Shown: positions 43,887 through 52,275 of the stretch, piece by piece
Position numbering within the stretch: the stretch's first letter is position 1
Layout of the letters: each line of letters begins with the position of its first letter
Program-made: the position numbers and the translations under genes
Assembly: GCA_910579805.1 (NCBI GenBank)
Contig: CAJTWM010000011.1
Span: 41,870-105,869, forward strand
Length of the DNA: 64,000 nt
Direction of reading: 5' to 3'
Source: an uncultured Lachnospiraceae bacterium
Lineage (GTDB): Bacteria > Bacillota > Clostridia > Lachnospirales > Lachnospiraceae
The notes under the pieces: generated by a model
Told to the model about the DNA's origin: nothing
Seen by the model: the letters and a program-made list of their open reading frames with translations, nothing else
Database searches by the model: none

Positions 43887-44846
43887 TTAAAGCTTCAATT
43901 GCAGTCCCTTATCCTCTTCGCATCCCAGCATAATATTCAGACACTGGATCGCCGCGCCGGAAGCGCCTTTTCCTAAATTATCAAACTGGGCGGACAGCAC
44001 AAGACGTTCCTCGTTTCCTGTTATGTAGATCTTCAATCCATCCCATCCGCTGAGGCTTCCGCCCGAAATCATACCGCCGTACAGATCCTGCGTACCGTTC
44101 TCCACCCGGATAAACTTCTTATCTTTATAATACTCTGCAAAATATGCCTGCATGGCCTGCGGATTTTTATGATCCCTCAGAAATTCCGTATAAAGGGGAA
44201 CGGACACCGCCATGCCGCTGTAATAATCCGCTACGATAGGGGAAAACAGCGGTTCTCTCAGAAGTCCCGTCACCTGCTTCATTTCTATTAAATGTTTATG
44301 GTTCTGCGTCAGCGCATACTCTCTCGGCGCCGATAGATCTCCGTGTCTGTCCTGCGCCTCATACTCCCCGATCATCTTCTTGCCGCCGCCGCTGTACCCT
44401 GTCAGCGAAAATGCCGCCACCGGATAATCGGCAGGCAGTATCCCTCCCGCAACCAGCGGATATACCAAAGCAATAAATCCGGTGGCATGACATCCCGGTA
44501 CCGCCACACGGTTTCCTTTTTGTATCGCCGTCTCATGGGCTTTGGAAAGTTCAGGAAAACCATAGGCCCATCCTTCTTCGGTACGGTGGGCCGTAGAAGT
44601 ATCGATCACCCTGACCGCAGGATTTTCCACAAGGCTCACCGATTCCCTTGCCGCTGCGTCCGGTAAACACAAAAAAGTGATGTCGGAGGCATTGATCAGC
44701 CTCTTCCGCTCCTCCACGTCTTTCCTTCGTCCGCTCTCAATCGGCAGGATCTCAATATCGTCCCTTGCCTCAAATCTCTCGTATATTCTAAGTCCGGTCG
44801 TTCCTTCGCTCCCGTCAATAAAGATCTTTGTTTTTTTATCACTCAT
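43887..44846 (-). CDS. argC: N-acetyl-gamma-glutamyl-phosphate reductase, type 2
   Basis: 319 residues. Starts MSDKKTKIFIDGSEGTTGLR (NADPH-binding turn in the shorter type-2 form) and has the catalytic Cys in VAVPGCHATGF and the His in QNHKHLIEM. Reduces N-acetylglutamyl phosphate to the semialdehyde. ATG 44846 follows TAGGAG; an in-frame extension to 44936 crosses the promoter and is unlikely. First gene of the leftward arg operon, divergent from argG. Confidence 0.94.
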   Translation of the reverse strand: MSDKKTKIFIDGSEGTTGLRIYERFEARDDIEILPIESGRRKDVEERKRLINASDITFLCLPDAAARESVSLVENPAVRVIDTSTAHRTEEGWAYGFPELSKAHETAIQKGNRVAVPGCHATGFIALVYPLVAGGILPADYPVAAFSLTGYSGGGKKMIGEYEAQDRHGDLSAPREYALTQNHKHLIEMKQVTGLLREPLFSPIVADYYSGMAVSVPLYTEFLRDHKNPQAMQAYFAEYYKDKKFIRVENGTQDLYGGMISGGSLSGWDGLKIYITGNEERLVLSAQFDNLGKGASGAAIQCLNIMLGCEEDKGLQLKL

Positions 44847-44907
44847 ATTTGCTCCTATCTGTCTGCACATAACAGGTTTGTGGATGTTATGCAGACATAC
44901 ATTTTTT

Positions 44908-44936
44908 ATTATCACACTAATCGGCGTCGTAAGCAA
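44908..44936 (-). promoter_or_regulatory. Promoter of the argC operon
   Basis: Minus strand: -35 TTGCTT (44931-44936), 17-bp spacer, -10 GATAAT (44908-44913), about 60 bp before argC. Just downstream is TGTAT...TGCAT, which resembles ArgR half-sites. Confidence 0.6.
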
Positions 44937-45062
44937 CTAAAAAATGTAAAAATGTTTTCCGTTAAATATACGCCACAATTTACAGAAGATTTGTACCAAC
45001 GGAAAGAAGCATAGCGCGCTGACGCGTCTTTTCCCAAATCTTCCCCCGTAATCCTTTTCTTT

Positions 45063-45076
45063 TGCATGAGCATACA
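45063..45076. promoter_or_regulatory. Candidate ArgR/AhrC operator
   Basis: TGCATGAGCATACA fits the palindromic ARG-box core TGnATnnnnATnCA exactly. It lies about 85 bp upstream of the argG -35. A second near-match TGCATTCTCATGTA at 45161-45174 (one mismatch) overlaps the argG -35 box, where a repressor could block polymerase. The regulator gene itself is not in the window. Confidence 0.5.
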
Positions 45077-45159
45077 TCATTTTCGCATAATATTCAATCA
45101 TTTTTTTAATTTTATTATTTTTATGCGTTATTCCTTTTAATAAATGTATATTTTTTCAC

Positions 45160-45188
45160 TTGCATTCTCATGTATTATGTTGTATATT
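45160..45188 (+). promoter_or_regulatory. Promoter of argG
   Basis: -35 TTGCAT (45160-45165), 17-bp spacer, -10 TATATT (45183-45188), about 45 bp before the ATG. The 387-bp region 44847-45233 otherwise holds the argC promoter, the operator candidates and AT-rich DNA; no T-box or other riboswitch core was seen. Confidence 0.65.
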
Positions 45189-45233
45189 GTTTGAAGAACA
45201 TTTACAGAAACAAAATGATAGGAGGATACCATT

Positions 45234-46454
45234 ATGAAAGAAAAAGTAATTTTAGCCTATTCCGGCGGTCTGGACACTACCGCGATCATCCCATGGTTAA
45301 AAGAAAATTTTGACTATGAGGTCATCTGCGTCTGCATCGACTGCGGACAGGGCGAAGAACTGGACGGTCTGGAGGAACGCGCGAAATTCTGCGGCGCTTC
45401 TAAATTATATATTGAAGACGTGATCGACGAATTTTGCGACGAATACGTTATGCCCTGCGTGCAGGCAAACGCCGTTTATGAAAACAAATACCTGTTAGGT
45501 ACTTCCATGGCGCGTCCCGTCATTGCCAAAAGGCTTGTAGAGATCGCCAGAAAAGAAGGGGCTTCTGCGATCTGCCACGGCGCTACCGGAAAAGGAAACG
45601 ACCAGATCCGTTTTGAACTCGGCATCAAAGCGCTGGCGCCCGATATCAAGATCATCGCCGCATGGAGAAACGACAAATGGACGATGGATTCCCGTGAATC
45701 CGAGATCGAATACTGTAAAGCGCACGGTATCGACCTTCCGTTCTCCGCAGATTCCTCCTACAGCCGCGACCGTAACCTTTGGCACATCAGCCATGAAGGT
45801 CTGGAACTGGAAGACCCTGCAAACGAACCGGATTTTGACCATCTCCTCGTACTCGGAACGACCCCCGAAAAAGCTCCCGAGGAAGGAGAATATGTGACCA
45901 TGACGTTTGAAGCCGGTATCCCCACATCCGTGAACGGCAAAAACATGAAAGTTTCCGATATCATCCGTGAATTAAACGCGCTCGGCGGCAAGCACGGCAT
46001 CGGTATCGTAGATATTGTGGAAAACCGTGTTGTAGGCATGAAGTCCCGCGGCGTATATGAAACTCCCGGCGGAACCATTTTAATGGAGGCTCACCAGCAG
46101 TTGGAAGAACTGATCTTAGACCGGGATACCTACGCTTTGAAAAAAGATATGGGAAACAAGCTGGCTCAGATCGTCTACGAAGGTAAGTGGTTCACCCCGC
46201 TGCGCGAAGCAGTGCAGGCGTTTATCGAATCCACCCAGACTTATGTGACCGGCGAAGTAAAATTTAAGCTTTATAAAGGCAATATCATCAAAGCCGGAAC
46301 GACTTCTCCTTATTCTTTATATAATGAAAGCATCGCTTCTTTTACGACCGGCGATCTGTACGACCACCACGATGCGGAAGGATTCATCAATCTGTTCGGC
46401 CTTTCCTGCAAAGTGCGCGCCATGAAAATGCAGGAAGCGGAAAAGACAAAATAA
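45234..46454 (+). CDS. argG: Argininosuccinate synthase
   Basis: 406 residues. The N-terminal P-loop LAYSGGLDTT marks the ATP pyrophosphatase class; CHGATGKGNDQIRFE and SPYSLYNESIASF are substrate-binding parts. Joins citrulline and aspartate with ATP. AGGAGG is 8 nt before the ATG. Divergent from the argC operon; argF and argH are not in this window. A hairpin follows about 60 bp downstream. Confidence 0.97.
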   Translation: MKEKVILAYSGGLDTTAIIPWLKENFDYEVICVCIDCGQGEELDGLEERAKFCGASKLYIEDVIDEFCDEYVMPCVQANAVYENKYLLGTSMARPVIAKRLVEIARKEGASAICHGATGKGNDQIRFELGIKALAPDIKIIAAWRNDKWTMDSRESEIEYCKAHGIDLPFSADSSYSRDRNLWHISHEGLELEDPANEPDFDHLLVLGTTPEKAPEEGEYVTMTFEAGIPTSVNGKNMKVSDIIRELNALGGKHGIGIVDIVENRVVGMKSRGVYETPGGTILMEAHQQLEELILDRDTYALKKDMGNKLAQIVYEGKWFTPLREAVQAFIESTQTYVTGEVKFKLYKGNIIKAGTTSPYSLYNESIASFTTGDLYDHHDAEGFINLFGLSCKVRAMKMQEAEKTK

Positions 46455-46513
46455 TCGTTTAAAACGAGTCAAAAGTAAAAGCCGTTTAAAACATAGCGCA
46501 AATAGGCTTTGAC

Positions 46514-46565
46514 AAATACCCATCCATTGTTTAGAATATATCTACTAAACAACGGATGGGTATTT
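46514..46565 (+). terminator. 21-bp stem-loop between argG and the DUF1294 gene
   Basis: Arms 46514-46534 and 46545-46565 are reverse complements with one mismatch (AAATACCCATCC...GGATGGGTATTT). The T-rich 3' end fits an argG terminator. The stem also ends 1 bp before the DUF1294 ATG and holds its only ribosome-site-like bases (GGATGGG) in the 3' arm. Confidence 0.7.
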
Positions 46566-46566
46566 T

Positions 46567-46860
46567 ATGAACGCGATCAATTTAATCATTACTTATGTTA
46601 TATTTGTAAATTTACTTGGCTTTGCGCTAATGGGCATTGACAAACGAAAAGCCGTCAAGCATCTTTGGCGCATTCCTGAAGCCGTTCTTTTTATCGTTGC
46701 CGTCATCGGCGGCAGCATCGGGTGTATTTTCGGTATGCAGATTTTCCGGCACAAAACCAGATACTGGAACTTTGTGTACGGCATGCCTGCCATACTGATT
46801 CTTCAGGTCGTCCTGATCCTTTTGCTTTTAAACGCTCCTATTGAATTTCTGACAATTTAA
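46567..46860 (+). CDS. DUF1294 small membrane protein
   Basis: 97 residues with three helices: NLIITYVIFVNLLGFALMGI, PEAVLFIVAVIGGSIGCIFG and PAILILQVVLILLLLN. The patterns MGIDKRKA, WRIPE, and the GGSIG-x-x-GMQIFRHKT are DUF1294 hallmarks. No function is established. The ATG follows directly on a long stem-loop, and no free ribosome site is visible. A following LytTR regulator has its own promoter. Confidence 0.85.
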   Translation: MNAINLIITYVIFVNLLGFALMGIDKRKAVKHLWRIPEAVLFIVAVIGGSIGCIFGMQIFRHKTRYWNFVYGMPAILILQVVLILLLLNAPIEFLTI

Positions 46861-46875
46861 TTTACCGTATGGGCC

Positions 46876-46904
46876 TTGACAGCTTGATTTCAGACACTAT
46901 TTTT
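46876..46904 (+). promoter_or_regulatory. Promoter of the LytTR regulator gene
   Basis: -35 TTGACA (46876-46881, consensus), 17-bp spacer, -10 TATTTT (46899-46904), about 60 bp before the ATG. Confidence 0.65.
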
Positions 46905-46964
46905 GGTACTATTGATATAGTTATTAGAAATCATCTTAAATCATAAAGAAAGAAGGCCATATCC

Positions 46965-47690
46965 ATGCATATAGCAATCTGTGACGACAATGTCGCTGAC
47001 CGGAAGCAATTAGAACGTCTGTTAAAAAGAGAATCAGACAAACAATACGGTATCAGAGAACCTTTTTATATCGACAGTTACGGAAATGCGGAGGCGCTTA
47101 TGCGCTCCCCCATGCTTTACGACGCATTCTTTATCGATATGACTACCGGCCCCAAAAACGGTTATGAAGTGGCCATGGAACTGATCCGGGCAGGCGTCAA
47201 CGTTCCTATCATTCTCTGTATTTCCACGATCGATTACCGGAATTTCGATTTGTCCGAAAATTGTTTCTTCCTGCAAAAAGCAATCCGCGTAGACGAACTC
47301 TGCGCAACTTTGGAAATGCTGATCACCTCCTGCGACAACAAGATTCCCCATATTGAGATCCGCACAGAAACAGATACCCACTATGTATCGGAACAGGATA
47401 TCATGTACTTCGTCCAAAGCGCCCATACGCAGATCTACTTAAAAGACGGACGGATTTTAGAAATCACCGACAGTATGATCAATTTTTATGATGAACTTCG
47501 CAATATGCCTTGCTTTTTCCCCGTGTCTTACAAGGCAGTCTTAAATGCCGCCTATGTATCCCATTTATCCCCGCTATCCATACAAACGAAAGACGGACGC
47601 AGGTTTTTCTTACATCCGGCGTTTTATAAATATGCGCGTCATCTTATGAAAGAATACGTCCAGACAAAAGCGCTCCCTGAAACGGAATGA
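46965..47690 (+). CDS. Orphan LytTR-family response regulator
   Basis: 241 residues. Receiver (1-120) with AICDDN acidic pair, Asp58 (FFIDMT) and Lys in FFLQKAI; LytTR DNA-binding domain about 130-235 (IEIRTETDTHYVSEQDIMYF, FFPVSYKAVLNAAYVSHL, DGRRFFLHPAFY). Such regulators usually pair with a HATPase_c_5 membrane kinase, as in AgrC/AgrA, but no kinase gene lies next to it. Its own promoter and a shared terminator with the convergent degV gene suggest a single-gene unit. Confidence 0.88.
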   Translation: MHIAICDDNVADRKQLERLLKRESDKQYGIREPFYIDSYGNAEALMRSPMLYDAFFIDMTTGPKNGYEVAMELIRAGVNVPIILCISTIDYRNFDLSENCFFLQKAIRVDELCATLEMLITSCDNKIPHIEIRTETDTHYVSEQDIMYFVQSAHTQIYLKDGRILEITDSMINFYDELRNMPCFFPVSYKAVLNAAYVSHLSPLSIQTKDGRRFFLHPAFYKYARHLMKEYVQTKALPETE

Positions 47691-47733
47691 CGGACTGTTT
47701 TCCCGCTCTGCACCGCTTTTCAAATGTAAAGCC

Positions 47734-47785
47734 AAAAAGGCATACCGGAATGTTTTTTATATTTTTCGATCCGGAATGCCTTTTT
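47734..47785. terminator. Bidirectional terminator between LytTR and degV genes
   Basis: AAAAAGGCATACCGGAA (47734-47750) pairs with TCCGGAATGCCTTTTT (47770-47785) with one mismatch; A and T runs on both sides suit both strands of this convergent pair. Confidence 0.75.
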
Positions 47786-47797
47786 CGCCCCTGTCCT

Positions 47798-48634
47798 TTA
47801 TACAGTCACCACAACGCCGCCGTCATTGGCATAAACCGTACTGACTCCGGCTGCCTCCAATATATAAACGCCCTTAAAAGCGGCTTTCTCAAGCAGCATC
47901 TGCTTTACTTTTTCTGCCCGTTCCGGACAGTTCACATGGGTGATCATCAGATTCTTTTGCGGCGTATTTTCCGCCTCTTTTAAAACGGTCTCCACCATCT
48001 TCGCCAGTCCCTTTTTGATTCCCACTGCCTGAGACTTCTGAATGATGCTGCCCTCTTGCGCACCCATCACCGGTTTGATATTTAAAGTAGAAGCCACCAG
48101 CGCTTTCACTCCCGTAAGGCGTCCGTTCTTTCGCAGGGTTTCCAGATTATCCAGCACAAAATAAGTATGCATGGCATTCCTGAAGTTTTCCAAATGCCTG
48201 ACAATCTCTTTAAAAGGGGCTCCCGCCTCTTCCAGTTCCATTATTTTAAATGCGATCTGTGTTTCCCCGCAGCAGGCCGACCGGGAATCGCAGACATAGA
48301 TATTTTTCTTTCCGTATTTTTCGTAATACAAGTTCTTTCCTAACACGGCGCTGTTGTAACTTCCGCTCAGCTTAGAAGACAAGGTCACCACAAAAATATC
48401 GTCCGCCGGCGCATGATACGCCTCTCTGTATCTTTCCGGCGACGGACATGCAGTCTGCGCGCACACAGGCGAAGCCGCGATCCGCTTCAAAAAATCCTTT
48501 TGGTCAAAAGCTTCGTCGTCCATGATCCGATAGTCCCCTATGACAAGCTCTAACGGCACGATTTCGAACCTTTCATCTTTTTTTAATGTTTCCGGTATCT
48601 CACAACAACTGTCAACTACGATCTTATAGCTCAT
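47798..48634 (-). CDS. DegV-family fatty-acid-binding protein
   Basis: 278 residues. DegV signatures: VVDSCCEIPE (N-terminal), CPSPERYREAY, VTLSSKLSGSYNSA and CDSRSACCGE (lipid-binding domain), ETLRKNGRLTGVKAL and IKPVMGAQEG. Members bind fatty acids and some (FakB) deliver them to a fatty-acid kinase; no fakA is nearby. The cysteine-rich spots (DSCCE, SACCG) replace the usual DST/DSL-type residues in part. Confidence 0.88.
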   Translation of the reverse strand: MSYKIVVDSCCEIPETLKKDERFEIVPLELVIGDYRIMDDEAFDQKDFLKRIAASPVCAQTACPSPERYREAYHAPADDIFVVTLSSKLSGSYNSAVLGKNLYYEKYGKKNIYVCDSRSACCGETQIAFKIMELEEAGAPFKEIVRHLENFRNAMHTYFVLDNLETLRKNGRLTGVKALVASTLNIKPVMGAQEGSIIQKSQAVGIKKGLAKMVETVLKEAENTPQKNLMITHVNCPERAEKVKQMLLEKAAFKGVYILEAAGVSTVYANDGGVVVTV

Positions 48635-48913
48635 AACTACTCCTACTTATATCTCACTAAACGATTTGTCTGCATTTCCATCTGCCGCGCCGGTCTACGC
48701 TCCGCTTCGCACCGGACGTGCGCCACTGGCACACAGCACCGCCGGTCAATGATGCCGCCGATATATATCTTACTTTATAATATAGTTTTTATTACTACTT
48801 ATATTAGCATGTATTACCTTTTGTTGTAAAGTATAATTTCGTTTAATCTGTTGCTTTACAGCCTGTTGCTCTTTACCTGTTGCGGCAGAGCTTCACAATT
48901 TTCCCAATAACAG
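48635..48913. other. Non-coding gap with short direct repeats
   Basis: No gene seen. A GC-rich stretch (about 48690-48760) looks like a degraded intergenic repeat. At 48848-48886 the word CTGTTGC occurs three times at 14-15-bp spacing, just upstream of the next promoter; this could be a regulator site or chance. Confidence 0.4.
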
Positions 48914-48942
48914 TTTTCATAAGCATAAATCTATATTATAAT
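48914..48942 (+). promoter_or_regulatory. Promoter of the DUF5721 gene
   Basis: -35 TTTTCA (48914-48919), 17-bp spacer, consensus -10 TATAAT (48937-48942), 30 bp before the ATG. Confidence 0.6.
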
Positions 48943-48971
48943 GGATGCATGAAAAAAAGCGAGGGATTCTA

Positions 48972-49475
48972 ATGATTGCATTACAGATTAAAAACGTAAA
49001 AAACTTTATGGGAAAATTATTAACATCCGATCTATTTGACGCTTACCTTTTGTCCGAAGCCACGATCGCCACTTACAATACGTTTATCATTGACGGACGC
49101 CAGAATCAGGAATTTTATACAAGCGAGGAATGGCGGGAACCTTCCGTGCGCCCTTACGACTTCTCCATGTGGAAAGATATGCGGACGATCTGTTTCCAGC
49201 TCATTAAGGGAAGACGGACGCCGGTAAGCTTTAAATTCGTGTTTCATCTGATCCCGGCTTATGTAGAGTCCATCTTAAAAGATGGCTCTGTCAGCGTCCC
49301 CCTCGAGTTGATCGGTGCGCTGGTTCTCACATTAAAGTATGATTCTTCCGGCCTTACGTTAACGACCGGGACTTCTCTTTCTACTTTTTTACCCGACAGA
49401 TCTTTGGACATTTTTTGGGACAAATACAATAAGCTGTTTCTTGAAAATGCCGGCATCGATTTCGAAGAAAAATAA
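48972..49475 (+). CDS. DUF5721-type conserved hypothetical protein
   Basis: 167 residues from ATG 48972 (GAGGGA 5 nt upstream); an in-frame ATG at 48945 lacks a ribosome site. Motifs: IALQIKNVKNFMGKLLTSDL, FDAYLLSEATIATYNTFIID, FVFHLIPAYV and FWDKYNKLFLENAGIDFEE. It fits a clostridial family of unknown function (from memory, DUF5721). Soluble, no signal peptide. Convergent with spoVAE and only 5 bp from it. Confidence 0.7.
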   Translation: MIALQIKNVKNFMGKLLTSDLFDAYLLSEATIATYNTFIIDGRQNQEFYTSEEWREPSVRPYDFSMWKDMRTICFQLIKGRRTPVSFKFVFHLIPAYVESILKDGSVSVPLELIGALVLTLKYDSSGLTLTTGTSLSTFLPDRSLDIFWDKYNKLFLENAGIDFEEK

Positions 49476-49480
49476 AGAAA

Positions 49481-49837
49481 TCATTTTTTCATTTTGGGAT
49501 TGAAGATCAGGCTTGCCAGATAGCCGAAAACAAGAGCTGCCGAACTGCCTACCGCACCGGCCTTGAATCCGCCTTGGAACAGACCGATAAATCCGGCTTC
49601 ATCCACCGCTTCTTTTACCCCCTTCATTAAAATATTGCCAAAACCTAAAAGAGGGACGCTTGCTCCGGCCCCGGCAAATTCCGCAAAAGGTTCATACCAT
49701 CCGAAAGCGCTGATCACGGCGCCCAGACATACCAGCAGTACCATGATCCTGCCCGGCATCATTTTTGTCTTTTCCATCAGGATCTGTGCCAGCATACAGA
49801 TCAATCCGCCTACCCAGAATGCATTTACATAATCCAT
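49481..49837 (-). CDS. spoVAE: Stage V sporulation protein AE (SpoVAE)
   Basis: 118 residues, four helices. MDYVNAFWVGGLICMLAQIL and the glycine-rich GAGASVPLLGFGNILMKGVK are typical of SpoVAE(b). The SpoVA complex transports dipicolinic acid during sporulation and germination. It is normally encoded with spoVAC and spoVAD; neither is adjacent here. AAAGGAG is 6 nt before ATG 49837. The preceding 228 bp has a terminator and a GC-rich stretch (49880-49950). Confidence 0.88.
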   Translation of the reverse strand: MDYVNAFWVGGLICMLAQILMEKTKMMPGRIMVLLVCLGAVISAFGWYEPFAEFAGAGASVPLLGFGNILMKGVKEAVDEAGFIGLFQGGFKAGAVGSSAALVFGYLASLIFNPKMKK

Positions 49838-49995
49838 ATCTTGCTCCTTTCCGAAACGACCGGACAGGGGAAAATCCTTTTCCCTTACCCGCCGTAAGAC
49901 CCGTGCGCCGCCTTAGCGGCATATTTTATCGGTACGGGCCTGCGCATAAAAAAAGTGACTCCGTCCTGCGACGAACTTTCCTAATAAAGTAAAAA

Positions 49996-50015
49996 AACAG
50001 GTGTTTCCACCTGTT
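49996..50015 (-). terminator. Intrinsic terminator after the GT39-like gene
   Basis: AACAGGTG (49996-50003), TTTC loop, CACCTGTT (50008-50015) followed on the minus strand by a run of seven T. About 50 bp past the stop at 50066. Confidence 0.8.
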
Positions 50016-50065
50016 AGGTTATACAAAATTTTTTATTCTATACCGTTTTTTATTCTATACGGAAT

Positions 50066-51628
50066 TTATTGTTGACCGTCCCTATAAATATGATAAAGCG
50101 TCGTATTCGTTTCATACACGCTGTCGATCTGATACCCGCATCCCTCCAATGCCCGGACGATGCCGAACCTGTTTCCGGTAGAAACAAACATCTGCTCCGG
50201 CAGCTCGCCGCCGCATTTTTCTTTCACAAAAGCGATATATTCCTCCGGCTCTTTTTCGCTGGTATCTACATTTTCGTTTCCTGTCTCCATAAAAATGCGG
50301 TCCTTATACCCTTCTTCATATTCCTCATGATGGGTCAGATAATATTCAAAGCTCACGTTTTCTCCAAAACAGACGTAAGTAAACGCCTTATATCCTTCCA
50401 GCTCGTACCATACATCCACGGCTTCCCTGGTATGGCTTTTTTCAAAAATATGCGGCATTTTACGGAGATTCAAAGCCGCAAGGAACAACGACGCGAGCAG
50501 GGAAACCGTGATCAGGGCATAAGCCGCATATCTTTTTTGAAATCTTTCTTTTATAATCTTCCCGCTCTCGCAGACAATCAATACCATAGAAACGAACCAT
50601 ACCGGCACAAAAAATACATTATAACGGTTTCCGAAACCGCCGTAAGCATAAATATTAAGCTTGACCAGACTATAATACAATACCCATGAGGCGGCGTTGA
50701 CAAAGATCAGGTGTTTCAAAATCCTGTTTTTTCCAAAAGCCACTACGAAGACTGATAAAACAAGGATCCCAACAAGCCCCAGCGCCGTCAATATCTCAAA
50801 ACGCTCTATGGACTCATTATCGATCAGGCACCAGCTAAAAGTCAGGCTGAGATTTTTAAAAAAGTCATAGAACAGATTTCCTTTTAAAAAAGATACCGTC
50901 GAATGGATCATATGATTTTCCTGTACGCTGAGCTGTACCCGTATAAACCACCAGTATAAAGGAAATCCGCCGCAAACTGCCGCCGCCGCGTAAGCGGGCA
51001 GAAGTATTTTCAATTTTTCTTTTTCTTTTCTCCATTTTTCGATCAAGACGCCAAGCGCCATAGGCACAACAATAAATACCGCCCCGTACTGACTGTATAC
51101 GTCAAGAACACATAATAAAGTAAAAATAAGCAGTTCTTTATTTCCGCATTTCTCCAATGCCCTGCTGAAAAAATACACCGTCCATGTAAGGAACATCAAT
51201 AAAAGCGCATACTCGGCGCACTCCCTGAAATAGTACATGATCTCATAGACCAGCGGATAGATAAAGACCGCGGCCGCGGCCGCGCTCCTGCCGTTTTCTT
51301 TCTTAACGGTATAAAAAATCCCTGCCGCGCTTCCGGCGGCAAAGACCACACAGGAAAACCGAAACCATAGTTCCGATTCCCCGAACAGAAGCCACACCCA
51401 CATGACCAGATTGTATAATGGCGGCTGAAAACCATAATATACAAGCCGTTCATACAGATTACCCAGATCGGTCACATTTTCGATCGGCCCCGTCAGATAT
51501 TTGGAAAAATAAAATTCTATCGCCTCATCATACCACAAAGGCGCAGCCGTCAGCTTATAACAGCTAAAACAGAAAAAGAAGGCAAAAGCCGCGCATACAA
51601 ATATGTTTTCTCTGTTCGCTTTCCGCAT
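50066..51628 (-). CDS. GT-C (GT39-like) membrane glycosyltransferase
   Basis: 520 residues from ATG 51628 (GGAG 5 nt upstream); in-frame codons up to 51790 overlap aroK and are not likely coding. About eleven helices. The first extracytoplasmic loop has LWYDEAIEFYF (acidic Asp-Glu catalytic motif of GT-C enzymes), then GFQPPLYNLVMWVWLLFGES with the PPL-x-x-L-x-W pattern, as in polyprenyl-phosphate mannosyl/arabinosyl transferases. C-terminal soluble part (about 395-520) is extracytoplasmic. Donor and acceptor unknown. Confidence 0.82.
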   Translation of the reverse strand: MRKANRENIFVCAAFAFFFCFSCYKLTAAPLWYDEAIEFYFSKYLTGPIENVTDLGNLYERLVYYGFQPPLYNLVMWVWLLFGESELWFRFSCVVFAAGSAAGIFYTVKKENGRSAAAAAVFIYPLVYEIMYYFRECAEYALLLMFLTWTVYFFSRALEKCGNKELLIFTLLCVLDVYSQYGAVFIVVPMALGVLIEKWRKEKEKLKILLPAYAAAAVCGGFPLYWWFIRVQLSVQENHMIHSTVSFLKGNLFYDFFKNLSLTFSWCLIDNESIERFEILTALGLVGILVLSVFVVAFGKNRILKHLIFVNAASWVLYYSLVKLNIYAYGGFGNRYNVFFVPVWFVSMVLIVCESGKIIKERFQKRYAAYALITVSLLASLFLAALNLRKMPHIFEKSHTREAVDVWYELEGYKAFTYVCFGENVSFEYYLTHHEEYEEGYKDRIFMETGNENVDTSEKEPEEYIAFVKEKCGGELPEQMFVSTGNRFGIVRALEGCGYQIDSVYETNTTLYHIYRDGQQ

Positions 51629-51722
51629 TTCCACTCCTGCCGCCTCCTTTCGCCCCTGCCGGTCATTTCTGTTCTCCGGGTTTTTCGTTTTCCAATCCCT
51701 ATCGTTCCTGTTTCCGAATCTT

Positions 51723-52253
51723 TTATTTTTCGGTCTCGCTGCCGGGTTTTGTCTTACCGGGTCCGGCACAGGATCTGATCTGCGCCACAATATCCCTTAT
51801 CATTTTATCTTCACAGTCTATTGTCAGATCCGCATACTTTTCATAGTAAGGAATCCTTTCCGCATAAAGTCCCTCTAAATCTTGTCCGTCCCTGATCGCG
51901 ACGCCCCGCTCGTTCAGATCCCCCAGCCTTACGGCCAGTTCCTTACAGGATAGTTTTAAGTACACCAGAGTTCCGATCCGCTTTAAATGTTCCATTGCAT
52001 TCTTTCCGTATATGACGCTGCCCCCTGTGGCAATAACGGCGTTATCGGTTTCTATCGAAGCGTTTACCTCGTCTTCCGCCTGCAGAAACCCCTCCGTTCC
52101 CCGTTCTTCGATGAGTTCATGAAGCAGTTTCTGATACCGTTCCTGAATCAGAAGGTCGGAATCCAGAAAGCGCATCCCCAAGCTTTTTGCAAGCACCACT
52201 CCTACCGTACTTTTTCCCGCTCCGGGCATTCCTATCAATACAATATTTCCCAT
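51723..52253 (-). CDS. aroK: Shikimate kinase
   Basis: 176 residues. Walker A GMPGAGKST (about 8-16), DSDLLIQE shikimate-binding Asp, RGTEGFLQAE (Arg-Gly-Glu-like) and VIATGGSVIYG (GGG-like loop), the lid NERGVAIRDGQD. Phosphorylates shikimate at the 3-hydroxyl for aromatic amino acid synthesis. Other shikimate genes are absent from the window, and the neighbours (ridA, GT39) are unrelated. The C-terminus is polar (KTKPGSETEK). Confidence 0.88.
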   Translation of the reverse strand: MGNIVLIGMPGAGKSTVGVVLAKSLGMRFLDSDLLIQERYQKLLHELIEERGTEGFLQAEDEVNASIETDNAVIATGGSVIYGKNAMEHLKRIGTLVYLKLSCKELAVRLGDLNERGVAIRDGQDLEGLYAERIPYYEKYADLTIDCEDKMIRDIVAQIRSCAGPGKTKPGSETEK

Positions 52254-52275
52254 TTTAAAATATGCCCTTCCCAGC

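Noticed and set aside
44847..45233. T-box or other riboswitch upstream of argG/argC
   Set aside because: No GGGTGGNACCGCG-like T-box sequence or known riboswitch core was found on either strand.
48690..48760. Remnant of an insertion sequence end
   Set aside because: The stretch is GC-rich and partly palindromic, but no transposase trace or paired inverted end is visible.
51629..51790. 54-codon N-terminal extension of the GT39-like protein
   Set aside because: It overlaps the end of aroK, is Arg/Asn/Asp-rich and unlike a membrane protein start; ATG 51628 has a good ribosome site.
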